Assembly (NCBI GenBank): GCA_937891425.1
Contig: CALAGD010000005.1
Coordinates: 1 to 6,753 of the forward strand
Direction of reading: 5' to 3'
Length of the DNA: 6,753 nucleotides
Source: an uncultured Pigmentiphaga sp.
GTDB lineage: Bacteria > Pseudomonadota > Gammaproteobacteria > Burkholderiales > Burkholderiaceae_B
In this document: positions 1 to 5,521 of the stretch, piece by piece
Numbering within the stretch: position 1 is the first letter of the stretch
How the letters are laid out: the number at the start of each line of letters is the position of its first letter
Made by a program: the position numbers and the translations under genes
The notes under the pieces: model-generated
The model's database searches: none
What the model was told of the DNA's origin: nothing
The model's input: the letters and a program-made list of their open reading frames with translations, nothing else

Positions 1-1291
1 GGATCATCCCGGCAGCCGCCGTCTGGTGCGTGGCTTCGTCGATCAGGATGAACGCACCGGCGGCTGGCAGGTGGGCATACGGCTCGAATACCAGCGGCTC
101 GCGCGTGGTCAGCGAGACCCGGCCGATATCGTTCATGTTGAAGGTCCCATCCGCGCCGTCGATTTCCTGCAGGGTGTGGATGTCGCGCCGTGCTTGCATG
201 GCGTCGATGCGTGCACTGGTCAGCCGCGTACCATGCCGCAGGAGATACTTGCGCGCCGGATTCAGGGGCTGGGAATCCAGCCAGCACAGGTCAGCCTCGA
301 AGCGTCGGTCGACCCGGGCAGGTGCATCCTGGTGCACCAGGACATCGCCGCGCGATACATCGATATCGCGATCCAGCACCAACACGACGGAATCGCCCGC
401 CACCGCCTCGTCCACATCGTTCAGCGAGCGCACGATGCGCGCTACGCGGGCCGTCATGCCCGACGGCTGCACCGCGATGTCGTCGCCGACCCGAAGCGTG
501 CCGGCTTCCAGACGGCCGGCATAACCGCGGAAGTGCTCGGTGCTGTCGCCCCCATGCCGCACGACCCACTGCACCGGCAGACGCAACGGGTGGTGCAGTG
601 CCACGGCGTTGGGCTTCAGGGTTTCCAGCAGGCGCAGCAACGGCACACCGTCATACCACGGTGTGTTGGTCGATGGATGGACCACGTTGTCGCCATGCAG
701 CGCGGAGATCGGCAGCATATGGAACCGGGCGATGCCGATGCGCTCGGCCAGTTCCGTGTAGGCTGCGTGGATGCGATCGAACGCCGCCCGATCCCATCCC
801 AGCAGATCCATCTTGTTGACGGCAACCACCACGTGCCGGATCCCCAGCAGATGCACCAGCGCACTGTGCCGCTTGGTCTGCGCAAGCAGTTTGCCGTCGG
901 CGGCACGGGTAGCGTCGATGAGGATGATGGCTGCGTCGGAAGTGGACGCGCCGGTGACCATGTTACGAGTGTACTGTTCATGGCCCGGGGCGTCGGCCAC
1001 AATGAACTTGCGTAGCGGCGTGGCGAAGTAGCGGTATGCCACGTCGATCGTGATGCCCTGCTCACGTTCCGCTTCAAGGCCATCGGTGAGCAGGGCAAAG
1101 TCGATGCCGTCGCCCTGCACGCGCTTGTGCTTGGCGCGGGACACCGCTTCCAGCTGATCGACGAACACGCCTTTGCTGTCGTAAAGCAGGCGGCCAATCA
1201 GGGTGGACTTGCCATCATCTACCGAACCCGCCGTAATGAAGCGAAGAACCGTGGTCTCGCCGGGAAGAAGTGACTCGTTAACAGCGTTCAT
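1..1291 (-). CDS. cysN: Sulfate adenylyltransferase subunit 1 (CysN), GTPase subunit of ATP sulfurylase; 3' end outside window
   Basis: CysN is the GTPase subunit that drives CysD to make APS from ATP and sulfate in cytoplasmic sulfate assimilation. The minus strand reads open for 430 codons from the ATG at 1291 to the left edge. All translation-GTPase motifs are visible: G1 GSVDDGKST (residues 22-30), the switch I region REQGITID (76-83), G3 DAPGH (100-104) and G4 NKMD (159-162). A beta-barrel elongation-factor-like region follows, with FRGYAG and ISRGD-type blocks. The last visible residues, ATHQTAAAGMI, resemble the C-terminal end of betaproteobacterial CysN, so probably only a few codons are missing; whether a CysC kinase domain is fused beyond the edge cannot be seen. 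The start lies 72 bases after cysD, and only a weak GGGACG ribosome site is visible. It is the third gene of the cysH-cysD-cysN operon. The identity is certain from motifs and context. Confidence 0.96.
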   Translation of the reverse strand, partial: MNAVNESLLPGETTVLRFITAGSVDDGKSTLIGRLLYDSKGVFVDQLEAVSRAKHKRVQGDGIDFALLTDGLEAEREQGITIDVAYRYFATPLRKFIVADAPGHEQYTRNMVTGASTSDAAIILIDATRAADGKLLAQTKRHSALVHLLGIRHVVVAVNKMDLLGWDRAAFDRIHAAYTELAERIGIARFHMLPISALHGDNVVHPSTNTPWYDGVPLLRLLETLKPNAVALHHPLRLPVQWVVRHGGDSTEHFRGYAGRLEAGTLRVGDDIAVQPSGMTARVARIVRSLNDVDEAVAGDSVVLVLDRDIDVSRGDVLVHQDAPARVDRRFEADLCWLDSQPLNPARKYLLRHGTRLTSARIDAMQARRDIHTLQEIDGADGTFNMNDIGRVSLTTREPLVFEPYAHLPAAGAFILIDEATHQTAAAGMI

Positions 1292-1308
1292 GAAAACGTC
1301 CCGTTCAG

Positions 1309-1338
1309 CCCGGGTGCACAGCGACTGTACGCCCCGGG
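1309..1338 (-). other. Intercistronic GC-rich stem-loop between cysD and cysN
   Basis: Arms CCCGGG (1309-1314 and 1333-1338) close an imperfect hairpin. It continues inward through a GC/GC pair and an ACAG/CTGT pair around a three-base CGA loop, with small bulges. It fills much of the 72-base gap. No run of U follows on the minus strand, so it is not a convincing terminator. A role in mRNA stability or processing, or in tuning the CysD:CysN ratio, is inference. Confidence 0.45.
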
Positions 1339-1363
1339 GGTGTTCAATAGTCGTGCCCATGCG

Positions 1364-2281
1364 TCAGAAGTAGCCTTCCCGTTTGCGGCGTTCCATCGAG
1401 GCTTCCGATGTCTGGTCATCCATGCGCGTGGCACCCCGCTCGGTAATGTTGGTCATGGCGGTTTCCGCCACGATCTCGGCTGGCGTGCTCGCGTCGGACT
1501 GCACCGGGCAGGTGCAGGAAATGTCGCCGACGGTACGGAAGCGCACCCGCAGGTGTTCTACCTGCTCGCCATCCTGGGGAGGGGTCAGCGGCGTCACCGG
1601 CACCAGCAGGCCGCGCCGGCGCACGACCGGGCGCACATGGCTGTAATACAGCGAGGGCAGGCTCAGGTTCTCGCGCTCGATGTACTGCCACACGTCCAGC
1701 TCCGTCCAGTTCGAAATGGGGAAGACGCGCATGTGCTCGCCCTTGTGCACCCGTGCGTTGTACAGGTGCCAGAGCTCGGGCCGCTGGGCCTTCGGATCCC
1801 ACTGGCCGAATTCATCGCGGAACGAAAAGATGCGTTCCTTCGCGCGCGCTTTCTCTTCATCGCGGCGCGCACCGCCAATGCATGCGTCGAAGCCAAATTC
1901 TTCGATCGCCTCCAGCAGGGTGACGGCCTGTGCCGCATTGCGCGATTCATTCTCGTGACGCAGCACGACGGTGCCGCGGCGAATGGAGTCTTCCACACTG
2001 CGCACGATCAGGCGTTCGCCCAGCTCCTGGGCGCGTGCGTCACGAAACGCGATCACTTCCTCGAAGTTATGCCCGGTGTCGATGTGCAGGAGCGGAAAGG
2101 GAAACCTGCCCGGACGAAAGGCCTTCTCGGCCAGGCGCAACAGGACGACGGAATCCTTGCCGCCCGAGAACAGCAGGGCGGGATTCTCGCACTCTGCGGC
2201 GACCTCCCGCAAAATGTAGATGGCTTCCGATTCGAGCCAGTCCAGGTGAGTGCGGGAAGCGCGGCTCACGGCTTGAGTCAT
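1364..2281 (-). CDS. cysD: Sulfate adenylyltransferase subunit 2 (CysD), catalytic subunit of ATP sulfurylase
   Basis: CysD catalyses adenylyl transfer from ATP to sulfate, forming APS with CysN. The 305-residue protein matches the usual CysD length (about 300). It shows the PP-loop SGGKDS (residues 39-44), HIDTGHNF (66-73), the GGARRDEEKARAKER block (136-150) and the PISNWTELDVWQYI block (188-201). The C-terminal signature DDQTSEASMERRKREGYF (288-305) is typical of CysD. Residues 252-259 read GDISCTCP, where enteric CysD has a CYPLTGA-like stretch; as I recall, this variant is common in betaproteobacteria. The ATG at 2281 is chosen because AAGGA lies seven bases upstream and family alignment begins there. 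A GTG at 2395, next to the cysH stop, would add 38 residues in frame but has no family support. It is the second gene of the operon. Confidence 0.97.
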   Translation of the reverse strand: MTQAVSRASRTHLDWLESEAIYILREVAAECENPALLFSGGKDSVVLLRLAEKAFRPGRFPFPLLHIDTGHNFEEVIAFRDARAQELGERLIVRSVEDSIRRGTVVLRHENESRNAAQAVTLLEAIEEFGFDACIGGARRDEEKARAKERIFSFRDEFGQWDPKAQRPELWHLYNARVHKGEHMRVFPISNWTELDVWQYIERENLSLPSLYYSHVRPVVRRRGLLVPVTPLTPPQDGEQVEHLRVRFRTVGDISCTCPVQSDASTPAEIVAETAMTNITERGATRMDDQTSEASMERRKREGYF

Positions 2282-2288
2282 GGCAACA

Positions 2289-2293
2289 TCCTT
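2289..2293 (-). promoter_or_regulatory. Ribosome binding site of cysD
   Basis: On the minus strand AAGGA lies seven bases before the ATG at 2281. It fixes the cysD start there rather than at the upstream in-frame GTG at 2395, which has no comparable site. Confidence 0.75.
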
Positions 2294-2354
2294 GGCGTTG
2301 AATTGCTGATTCGGTGATGTCCTGCGAGGCGTCGGGAACCGTGATGGGGGCACA

Positions 2355-2376
2355 GCCTGCCGCGCAACCGGCAGGC
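2355..2376 (-). other. Perfect 8-bp stem-loop in the cysH-cysD gap
   Basis: On the plus strand GCCTGCCG (2355-2362) and CGGCAGGC (2369-2376) are perfect reverse complements around a six-base loop. The element sits in the 114-base gap between cysH and cysD. There is no U tract after it on the minus strand, so rho-independent termination is unlikely. Partial attenuation or protection of the upstream cysH message is possible but inferred. Confidence 0.5.
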
Positions 2377-2395
2377 CAGACGCGCGAACGGTCAC

Positions 2396-3145
2396 TCAGG
2401 CGCGTGCCCGTTCCAGGTTGGTTGCGTGCAGTCCGCACTCTTTCGAGTCGGACGATTCCCACCACCAGCGACCGGCGCGCACGTCTTCCCCTGGCCGAAT
2501 CGCGCGCGTGCAGGGTTCGCACCCGATCGACGGATAGCCCCGGTCGTGCAGCGGGTTGTAGGGGATGTGCAGGGCACGGATGACCGCCCATACGTCTTCG
2601 TCGCTCCAGGCCGCCAGCGGATTGAACTTGTACAGGCCGAATACCATGTCCTGTTCTTCTTCGGGCAGGTCTGCCCTCGTTACGGCCTGGGTGCGGCGCT
2701 GTCCCGTAATCCAGGCGGAACGCCCGGCGAGGGCCCTGCGCAAAGGCTCGACCTTGCGAATGTTGCAGCAGGCTTTGCGCAGATCCACGCTGTCATAGAA
2801 GGCGTACTCGCCGTATTGGGCTACGTGCGCTTCCACGCTTTGCGGGTCGGGGTGATACACCGTGATGTCGCGCCCGTAATGGTTGCGCAGCACGGCAAGC
2901 ATCTGCAGCGTTTCCGAGTGCAGGCGACCGGTATCCAGCGTGAACACCTCAATGGGCAGCTGTTCGCTGAGAATTGCGTGTGTCAGCACCATGTCTTCGG
3001 CTCCCAGTGATGACGCCAGTGCTGCATCCGGATGCTTGCGCGCGATCAGCGTGAGGCGTGATAGCAACGCATGCCAGCGGGCTGCTGTCGCAGGTGTCAG
3101 CGGTGTCGGAGGAGGGGGCGTGTATAAATGTCCAGGGCCCGGCAT
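2396..3145 (-). CDS. cysH: Assimilatory adenylylsulfate (APS) reductase, [4Fe-4S] thioredoxin-dependent type
   Basis: This 249-residue protein is in the CysH family and reduces APS to sulfite and AMP with thioredoxin as donor. Visible blocks are the nucleotide-binding SSLGAED (residues 45-51), FTLDTGRLH (68-76), TGQRRTQ (147-153), WSDEDVW (180-186) and the C-terminal KECGLH (235-240), whose C237 is the catalytic cysteine. Two cysteine pairs, CC at 126-127 and CEPC at 209-212, are the ligands of the [4Fe-4S] cluster. In this family they mark use of APS rather than PAPS. An in-frame TGA lies 12 bases upstream of the ATG at 3145, and the next internal Met is residue 52, so this start is well supported although the ribosome site (GGA) is weak. 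It is the first gene of the cysH-cysD-cysN operon, transcribed from the divergent region to its right. Older annotations may call it PAPS reductase. Confidence 0.95.
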   Translation of the reverse strand: MPGPGHLYTPPPPTPLTPATAARWHALLSRLTLIARKHPDAALASSLGAEDMVLTHAILSEQLPIEVFTLDTGRLHSETLQMLAVLRNHYGRDITVYHPDPQSVEAHVAQYGEYAFYDSVDLRKACCNIRKVEPLRRALAGRSAWITGQRRTQAVTRADLPEEEQDMVFGLYKFNPLAAWSDEDVWAVIRALHIPYNPLHDRGYPSIGCEPCTRAIRPGEDVRAGRWWWESSDSKECGLHATNLERARA

Positions 3146-3213
3146 GGTTTCCAGTCAGAACAGATTGCGGTATGAAAGCCTGGCCCAATTGTCCGCCGTT
3201 GCCGGGCGATCAC

Positions 3214-3229
3214 GAACAAATCTTTGTTC
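3214..3229. promoter_or_regulatory. Perfect dyad GAACAAA-TC-TTTGTTC (candidate operator)
   Basis: Seven-base arms are perfect reverse complements around a two-base spacer, about 70 bases upstream of the cysH start. The AT-rich arms suit a dimeric DNA-binding protein. The regulator is unknown. It shares its GAACA/TGTTC half-sites with the dyad at 3258-3279. Confidence 0.5.
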
Positions 3230-3257
3230 AGTAATACATTTCCCGAAACATTAAGGC

Positions 3258-3279
3258 GGAACAGTAATAAGGTTGTTCC
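3258..3279. promoter_or_regulatory. Dyad GGAACA-N10-TGTTCC (candidate operator)
   Basis: GGAACA (3258-3263) and TGTTCC (3274-3279) are perfect six-base arms with a ten-base AT-rich spacer. The pairing continues outward as GCGG/CCGC if one A is bulged. Its centre is 47 bases from that of the 3214-3229 dyad, and both share the GAACA half-site. Binding protein unknown. Confidence 0.45.
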
Positions 3280-3282
3280 ACC

Positions 3283-3302
3283 GCTGCATAAGATGATGCA
3301 GC
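3283..3302. repeat. Perfect inverted repeat GCTGCAT-N6-ATGCAGC
   Basis: Seven-base perfect arms with the spacer AAGATG lie between the GAACA-type and GGCCA-type dyads. It could be an operator or a small hairpin in a long cysH leader. No U tract follows on either strand, so it is not a terminator. Confidence 0.4.
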
Positions 3303-3314
3303 ATGTGCCACCAC

Positions 3315-3328
3315 CGGCCACGTGGCCG
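3315..3328. promoter_or_regulatory. 14-bp perfect palindrome CGGCCACGTGGCCG (candidate activator site, distal)
   Basis: All 14 bases are self-complementary, with a central CACGTG. Its core GGCCA-N2-TGGCC recurs exactly 40 bases downstream at 3356-3367. Its centre lies about 95 bases upstream of the transcription start predicted for the FAH-family gene, a position compatible with an activator site. Confidence 0.5.
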
Positions 3329-3355
3329 TGTGGATGACAGGCGGGCTCTCCAGCG

Positions 3356-3367
3356 GGCCAGGTGGCC
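3356..3367. promoter_or_regulatory. GGCCA-N2-TGGCC dyad (candidate activator site, proximal)
   Basis: GGCCA (3356-3360) and TGGCC (3363-3367) repeat the arms and spacing of the palindrome at 3316-3327, offset by 40 bases, about four helical turns. The centre is near -55 relative to the predicted start and just upstream of the -35 hexamer, as expected for a protein contacting RNA polymerase. The regulator is not identified. Confidence 0.5.
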
Positions 3368-3380
3368 GCACTCGTTGCGA

Positions 3381-3409
3381 TTGACGCCCCCCGGCGGGTT
3401 GCGTATATT
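3381..3409 (+). promoter_or_regulatory. Sigma70-type promoter of the FAH-family/Bug operon
   Basis: TTGACG (3381-3386) and TATATT (3404-3409) match five of six consensus bases each and are separated by the ideal 17 bases. The predicted transcription start is near A3416, giving a leader of about 90 bases before the ATG at 3506. It lies in the divergent region and points at the hydrolase gene. The spacer is very GC-rich (a run of six C). Confidence 0.75.
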
Positions 3410-3437
3410 TGGATCAATTAGGTTTCCAATTTAAACC
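3409..3437. promoter_or_regulatory. Overlapping dyads at the predicted transcription start (candidate repressor operator)
   Basis: TTGGA (3409-3413) pairs with TCCAA (3425-3429), and GGTTT (3421-3425) pairs with AAACC (3433-3437). TTG-GAT-CAA (3409-3417) is a short dyad at +1. The AT-rich segment spans the -10 edge and the first 20 transcribed bases, where a bound repressor would block the promoter. The FadR-type regulator encoded at 5649-6323 is one candidate ligand-responsive repressor. This link is inference. Confidence 0.4.
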
Positions 3438-3450
3438 AAACAGAACCAAT

Positions 3451-3466
3451 CGGGCAGCCATGCCCG
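3451..3466 (+). other. Leader hairpin CGGGCA-GCCA-TGCCCG
   Basis: A perfect six-base GC-rich stem with a four-base loop lies in the predicted untranslated leader, about 35 bases after the promoter start and 40 before the ATG. It matches no riboswitch I recognise. It may stabilise the message. Confidence 0.4.
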
Positions 3467-3483
3467 CGCACGTTTCCCGGATA

Positions 3484-3499
3484 TACATAGTTACATAGG
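3484..3499 (+). repeat. Tandem repeat TACATAGT/TACATAGG just before the FAH-family start
   Basis: Two eight-base units differing only in the last base are adjacent. The second unit ends in AGG, which with the following TG forms the weak ribosome site (AGGTG) of the ATG at 3506. The function of the duplication is unknown; it may be chance. Confidence 0.4.
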
Positions 3500-3505
3500 T
3501 GTTGC

Positions 3506-4378
3506 ATGCGCTTTGCTACGCTCGCAATTGGCGGCCAGCCGCAAGTCGTCCTCATTTCTCCCGACAACGAACGTTACGTGCCGGTGCTGGCGCCCAACGG
3601 CGAGCCGGTACGCGACATGAAAGCCGTCATCCAGGATTTCGACGCCTACGCCAACCGGCTGGCCAACCCAGACGGCTGGCAGCCCGTAGGCGATGCACAA
3701 TGGCTTCCCCCCGTCCTGCCATCGCGCAACATTTTCTGCGTGGGCAAGAACTACTACGAACATGCGCGTGAGTTCGAGAAGTCGGGGTTCGACAGCTCTT
3801 CGGGCGGTGAAGTGGTGCCCACGGCGCCGGTCGTTTTCACCAAGGCGCCCAGTTCAGCCATCGGCCACCTGGCCAGCATCATGCCCCATTCCGGACTGAC
3901 CGAGCAGCTCGACTACGAAGCCGAGCTGGCTGTCGTCATCGGCCGTGGTGGCCGCGGCATCCGCAAGGCCGACGCCCTGAATCACGTCTTCGGCTACACC
4001 CTGGTCAACGATGTGACCGCGCGCGACCTGCAGCATCGGCACCGCCAATGGTTCCTCGGCAAGTCGCTCGATACGTTCTGCCCCATGGGTCCGGTGCTGG
4101 TCACGCGCGACGAGGTCGATGGCAGCACCCTGAATATTTCCTGCAGGGTCAACGGTGAATTGCGTCAGAACGCCAACACCCGCGACCTCATCTTCGACAT
4201 TCCCACGCTCATCGAAACCATTTCCGCGGGCATCGCGCTGCAGCCGGGCGACGTCATCGCCACCGGCACACCCGCAGGGGTGGGCATCGGCCTGAATCCG
4301 CCGCAGTTCCTGAAGAGCGGCGACGAAATCGTGGTGGAAGTCGACGGCATCGGACGGCTCGTGAACCGCGTCGCCTGA
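3506..4378 (+). CDS. Fumarylacetoacetate hydrolase (FAH) family protein
   Basis: This 290-residue cytoplasmic enzyme has the FAH fold, used for hydrolysis, decarboxylation or isomerisation of 2-oxo/enol acids from aromatic and carboxylate breakdown. Residues 1-70 form the N-terminal domain; the catalytic domain follows. CVGKNYYEHAREF (78-90) carries the HxxE dyad (H86, E89), equivalent to the lid dyad of FAHD1-type enzymes. The divalent-metal ligands are E138 and E140 in YEAELAVVIG and D169 in NDVTARD, with the usual 29-residue spacing from the second Glu to the Asp. KSLDTFCPMGP (186-196), VNGELRQ (215-221) and TGTPAGVG (253-260) are further family blocks. All key residues are present, so it is probably active. 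An in-frame stop at 3488-3490 and AGGTG before the ATG support this start. The Bug gene follows after 58 bases in a likely operon. The substrate is not determinable; fumarylpyruvate, acylpyruvate or 2-hydroxyhepta-2,4-dienedioate-type activities are all possible. Confidence 0.93.
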   Translation: MRFATLAIGGQPQVVLISPDNERYVPVLAPNGEPVRDMKAVIQDFDAYANRLANPDGWQPVGDAQWLPPVLPSRNIFCVGKNYYEHAREFEKSGFDSSSGGEVVPTAPVVFTKAPSSAIGHLASIMPHSGLTEQLDYEAELAVVIGRGGRGIRKADALNHVFGYTLVNDVTARDLQHRHRQWFLGKSLDTFCPMGPVLVTRDEVDGSTLNISCRVNGELRQNANTRDLIFDIPTLIETISAGIALQPGDVIATGTPAGVGIGLNPPQFLKSGDEIVVEVDGIGRLVNRVA

Positions 4379-4423
4379 GCCGTTCCGGCCGTAAGGCAGA
4401 TTGCTTCGTCAAGACTACATAAC

Positions 4424-4430
4424 AAGGAGG
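4424..4430 (+). promoter_or_regulatory. Strong ribosome binding site of the Bug-family gene
   Basis: AAGGAGG lies six bases before the ATG at 4437. It decides the start there, rather than an in-frame TTG at 4401 that would put 12 charged residues ahead of the signal peptide. Confidence 0.85.
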
Positions 4431-4436
4431 AACGTG

Positions 4437-5414
4437 ATGAGGCTGTTGAAGAAACTGGCGCTCGCCAGTGTGCTGGCAATGGGTCTGGCAGGCACGGGAG
4501 CCGCCCAGGAGGACTACCCCAACCGACCCATTACCATGATCGTGCCATTCCCGCCAGGGGGCGTTGCCGATACCGTGGCACGCCCCGTCGCCGACGCCAT
4601 GGGGCGTTACCTGGGGCAGCCGGTCGTCATCGAGAACCGTTCGGGTGCCGGCGGCGGCATCGGCATGGCAGCTGCCGCGCGCGCCAAACCGGATGGCTAC
4701 ACCATCCTCATGGCGCTGTCCTCCATTTCCATCATTCCTGTGGCCGACGAGATCCTCGGCCGCAGTCCGATGTACAAGCTCGACCAATTCATACCAATTG
4801 GCCGGATCACCGCCGACCCCACCGTACTGGTGGTGCCTGCCGACAGCCCCTGGAAAACCGCACAGGAGTTCTTCGAGGCAGCCCGGTCGGGCAACAAGGA
4901 AATCTATTACGGTTCGTCGGGCAACTACGGCACCATGCATGTGCCCATGGAAATGCTGCGCGCCGCCGCCGATCTGAAGAATCTGCAGCACGTGCCGTTC
5001 TCCGGTGCGGGTCCGGCGGTCATCGCCTTGCTGGGCGGACAGGTCCAGGCGCTCTCCACTGGCCCCGCATCCATCGTGCAACATATCAAGGCCGGCAAAG
5101 TACGTGCCCTGGCACACTGGGGCGATGGGCGCCTTGAAGCGCTGCCCGACGTTCCCAGCCTGAAAGAGCTCGGGCTGCCCGTCACCTTTGCTCAGTGGTC
5201 CGGCGTATTCGTGCCCGCCGGTACCCCCGAGCCGATCGTCCAGAAGCTGCGTGAAGCAGTGAATGCTGCCGCACACGACCCGAAGGTCAGGGAAATCATC
5301 CAGGGTGCCGGCAGCCCCATCCTCTACCAGGACGCGCCAGAGTTCCGTGAGTACTGGCTGACCGACGCAGCGCAACTCGAAAAAGCCGTAAGAACCATCG
5401 GCAAAGTGGAATAA
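4437..5414 (+). CDS. Bug-family (TctC-like) tripartite tricarboxylate transporter substrate-binding protein
   Basis: This 325-residue exported protein is a periplasmic solute receptor of the Bug family. Such receptors usually bind carboxylates or small aromatic acids and work with TctAB membrane proteins or act as sensors. A classic signal peptide is visible: MRLLKK, a hydrophobic stretch (residues 7-19), then a likely cut near AGTGAA-QEDYP (about 23/24). The mature start YPNRPITMIVPFPPGG (27-42), D45, VVIENRSGAGGGIG (63-76) and AKPDGYTIL (83-91) are hallmark family blocks. Later blocks YGSSGNYGTMH, VPFSGAGPAVIALLGGQV and KVRALAH are also typical. Length is normal. No TctA or TctB gene is in the window, as is common for orphan Bug genes in Alcaligenaceae. 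It lies 58 bases after the FAH-family gene, without a promoter visible in between, so the two are probably co-transcribed and may handle the same compound. The ligand is unknown. Confidence 0.95.
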   Translation: MRLLKKLALASVLAMGLAGTGAAQEDYPNRPITMIVPFPPGGVADTVARPVADAMGRYLGQPVVIENRSGAGGGIGMAAAARAKPDGYTILMALSSISIIPVADEILGRSPMYKLDQFIPIGRITADPTVLVVPADSPWKTAQEFFEAARSGNKEIYYGSSGNYGTMHVPMEMLRAAADLKNLQHVPFSGAGPAVIALLGGQVQALSTGPASIVQHIKAGKVRALAHWGDGRLEALPDVPSLKELGLPVTFAQWSGVFVPAGTPEPIVQKLREAVNAAAHDPKVREIIQGAGSPILYQDAPEFREYWLTDAAQLEKAVRTIGKVE

Positions 5415-5434
5415 GCGCCTGCATGTTTCGGCAG

Positions 5435-5468
5435 GGTGCCCCAGGTGGTGAGCAATGAGCGGGGCACC
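5435..5468 (+). other. Stem-loop downstream of the Bug-family gene
   Basis: GGTGCCCC (5435-5442) and GGGGCACC (5461-5468) are perfect eight-base arms with an 18-base loop. It starts 20 bases after the stop codon. Only GCTTTGCC follows, so it is a weak terminator by itself. It may act with the hairpin at 5478-5507 to end the operon message. Confidence 0.5.
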
Positions 5469-5477
5469 GCTTTGCCG

Positions 5478-5514
5478 CGAGGGGCTGCGTGCACCGTGCG
5501 CCCCTCGTTCATTT
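5478..5514 (+). terminator. Probable rho-independent terminator of the FAH-Bug operon
   Basis: CGAGGGGC (5478-5485) and GCCCCTCG (5500-5507) form a perfect eight-base GC-rich stem with a 14-base loop. TTCATTT follows at once. The T tract is interrupted, so termination may be incomplete, but the position 60 bases after the Bug stop and before the regulator gene fits. Confidence 0.6.
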
Positions 5515-5521
5515 GCAGTCC

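Larger units (their letters stand above)
3146..3505. promoter_or_regulatory. Divergent control region between cysH and the FAH-family gene
   Basis: This 360-base stretch contains no credible gene. The cysH-proximal part (about 3210-3275) is AT-rich compared with its surroundings and probably holds the cysH promoter. I found no clear -35/-10 pair on the minus strand, which would fit an activator-dependent promoter; CysB control is expected from family knowledge but not demonstrated here. The right part contains a good plus-strand promoter. At least six inverted repeats lie between 3214 and 3466 and are listed separately. Confidence 0.8.

Noticed and set aside
26..1015. Long plus-strand open frame (329 codons) opposite cysN
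   Set aside because: It lies wholly antisense to a motif-verified CysN and has no recognisable domain. Long antisense frames are expected from third-position GC bias.
1340..2317. Plus-strand open frame (325 codons) opposite cysD
   Set aside because: Its limits follow those of cysD on the other strand, it has no family resemblance, and CysD is certain.
2355..2376. Hairpin as a rho-independent terminator after cysH
   Set aside because: No U tract follows on the minus strand, and cysD is an obvious co-transcribed partner.
3146..3505. Small gene, phage or insertion-sequence end in the divergent region
   Set aside because: No start with a ribosome site and coding-like sequence, no terminal inverted repeats with target duplication, and no transposase or integrase fragment. 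The dyads are better explained as control sites.
4401..4436. TTG start adding 12 residues to the Bug protein
   Set aside because: It would place charged residues before the signal peptide, and AAGGAGG is correctly spaced only for the ATG at 4437.
4254..5375. Minus-strand open frame of 373 codons, longer than the Bug gene it overlaps
   Set aside because: The plus-strand frame has a strong ribosome site, signal peptide and all Bug family blocks. The antisense product is rich in His, Gly and Arg and resembles nothing known.
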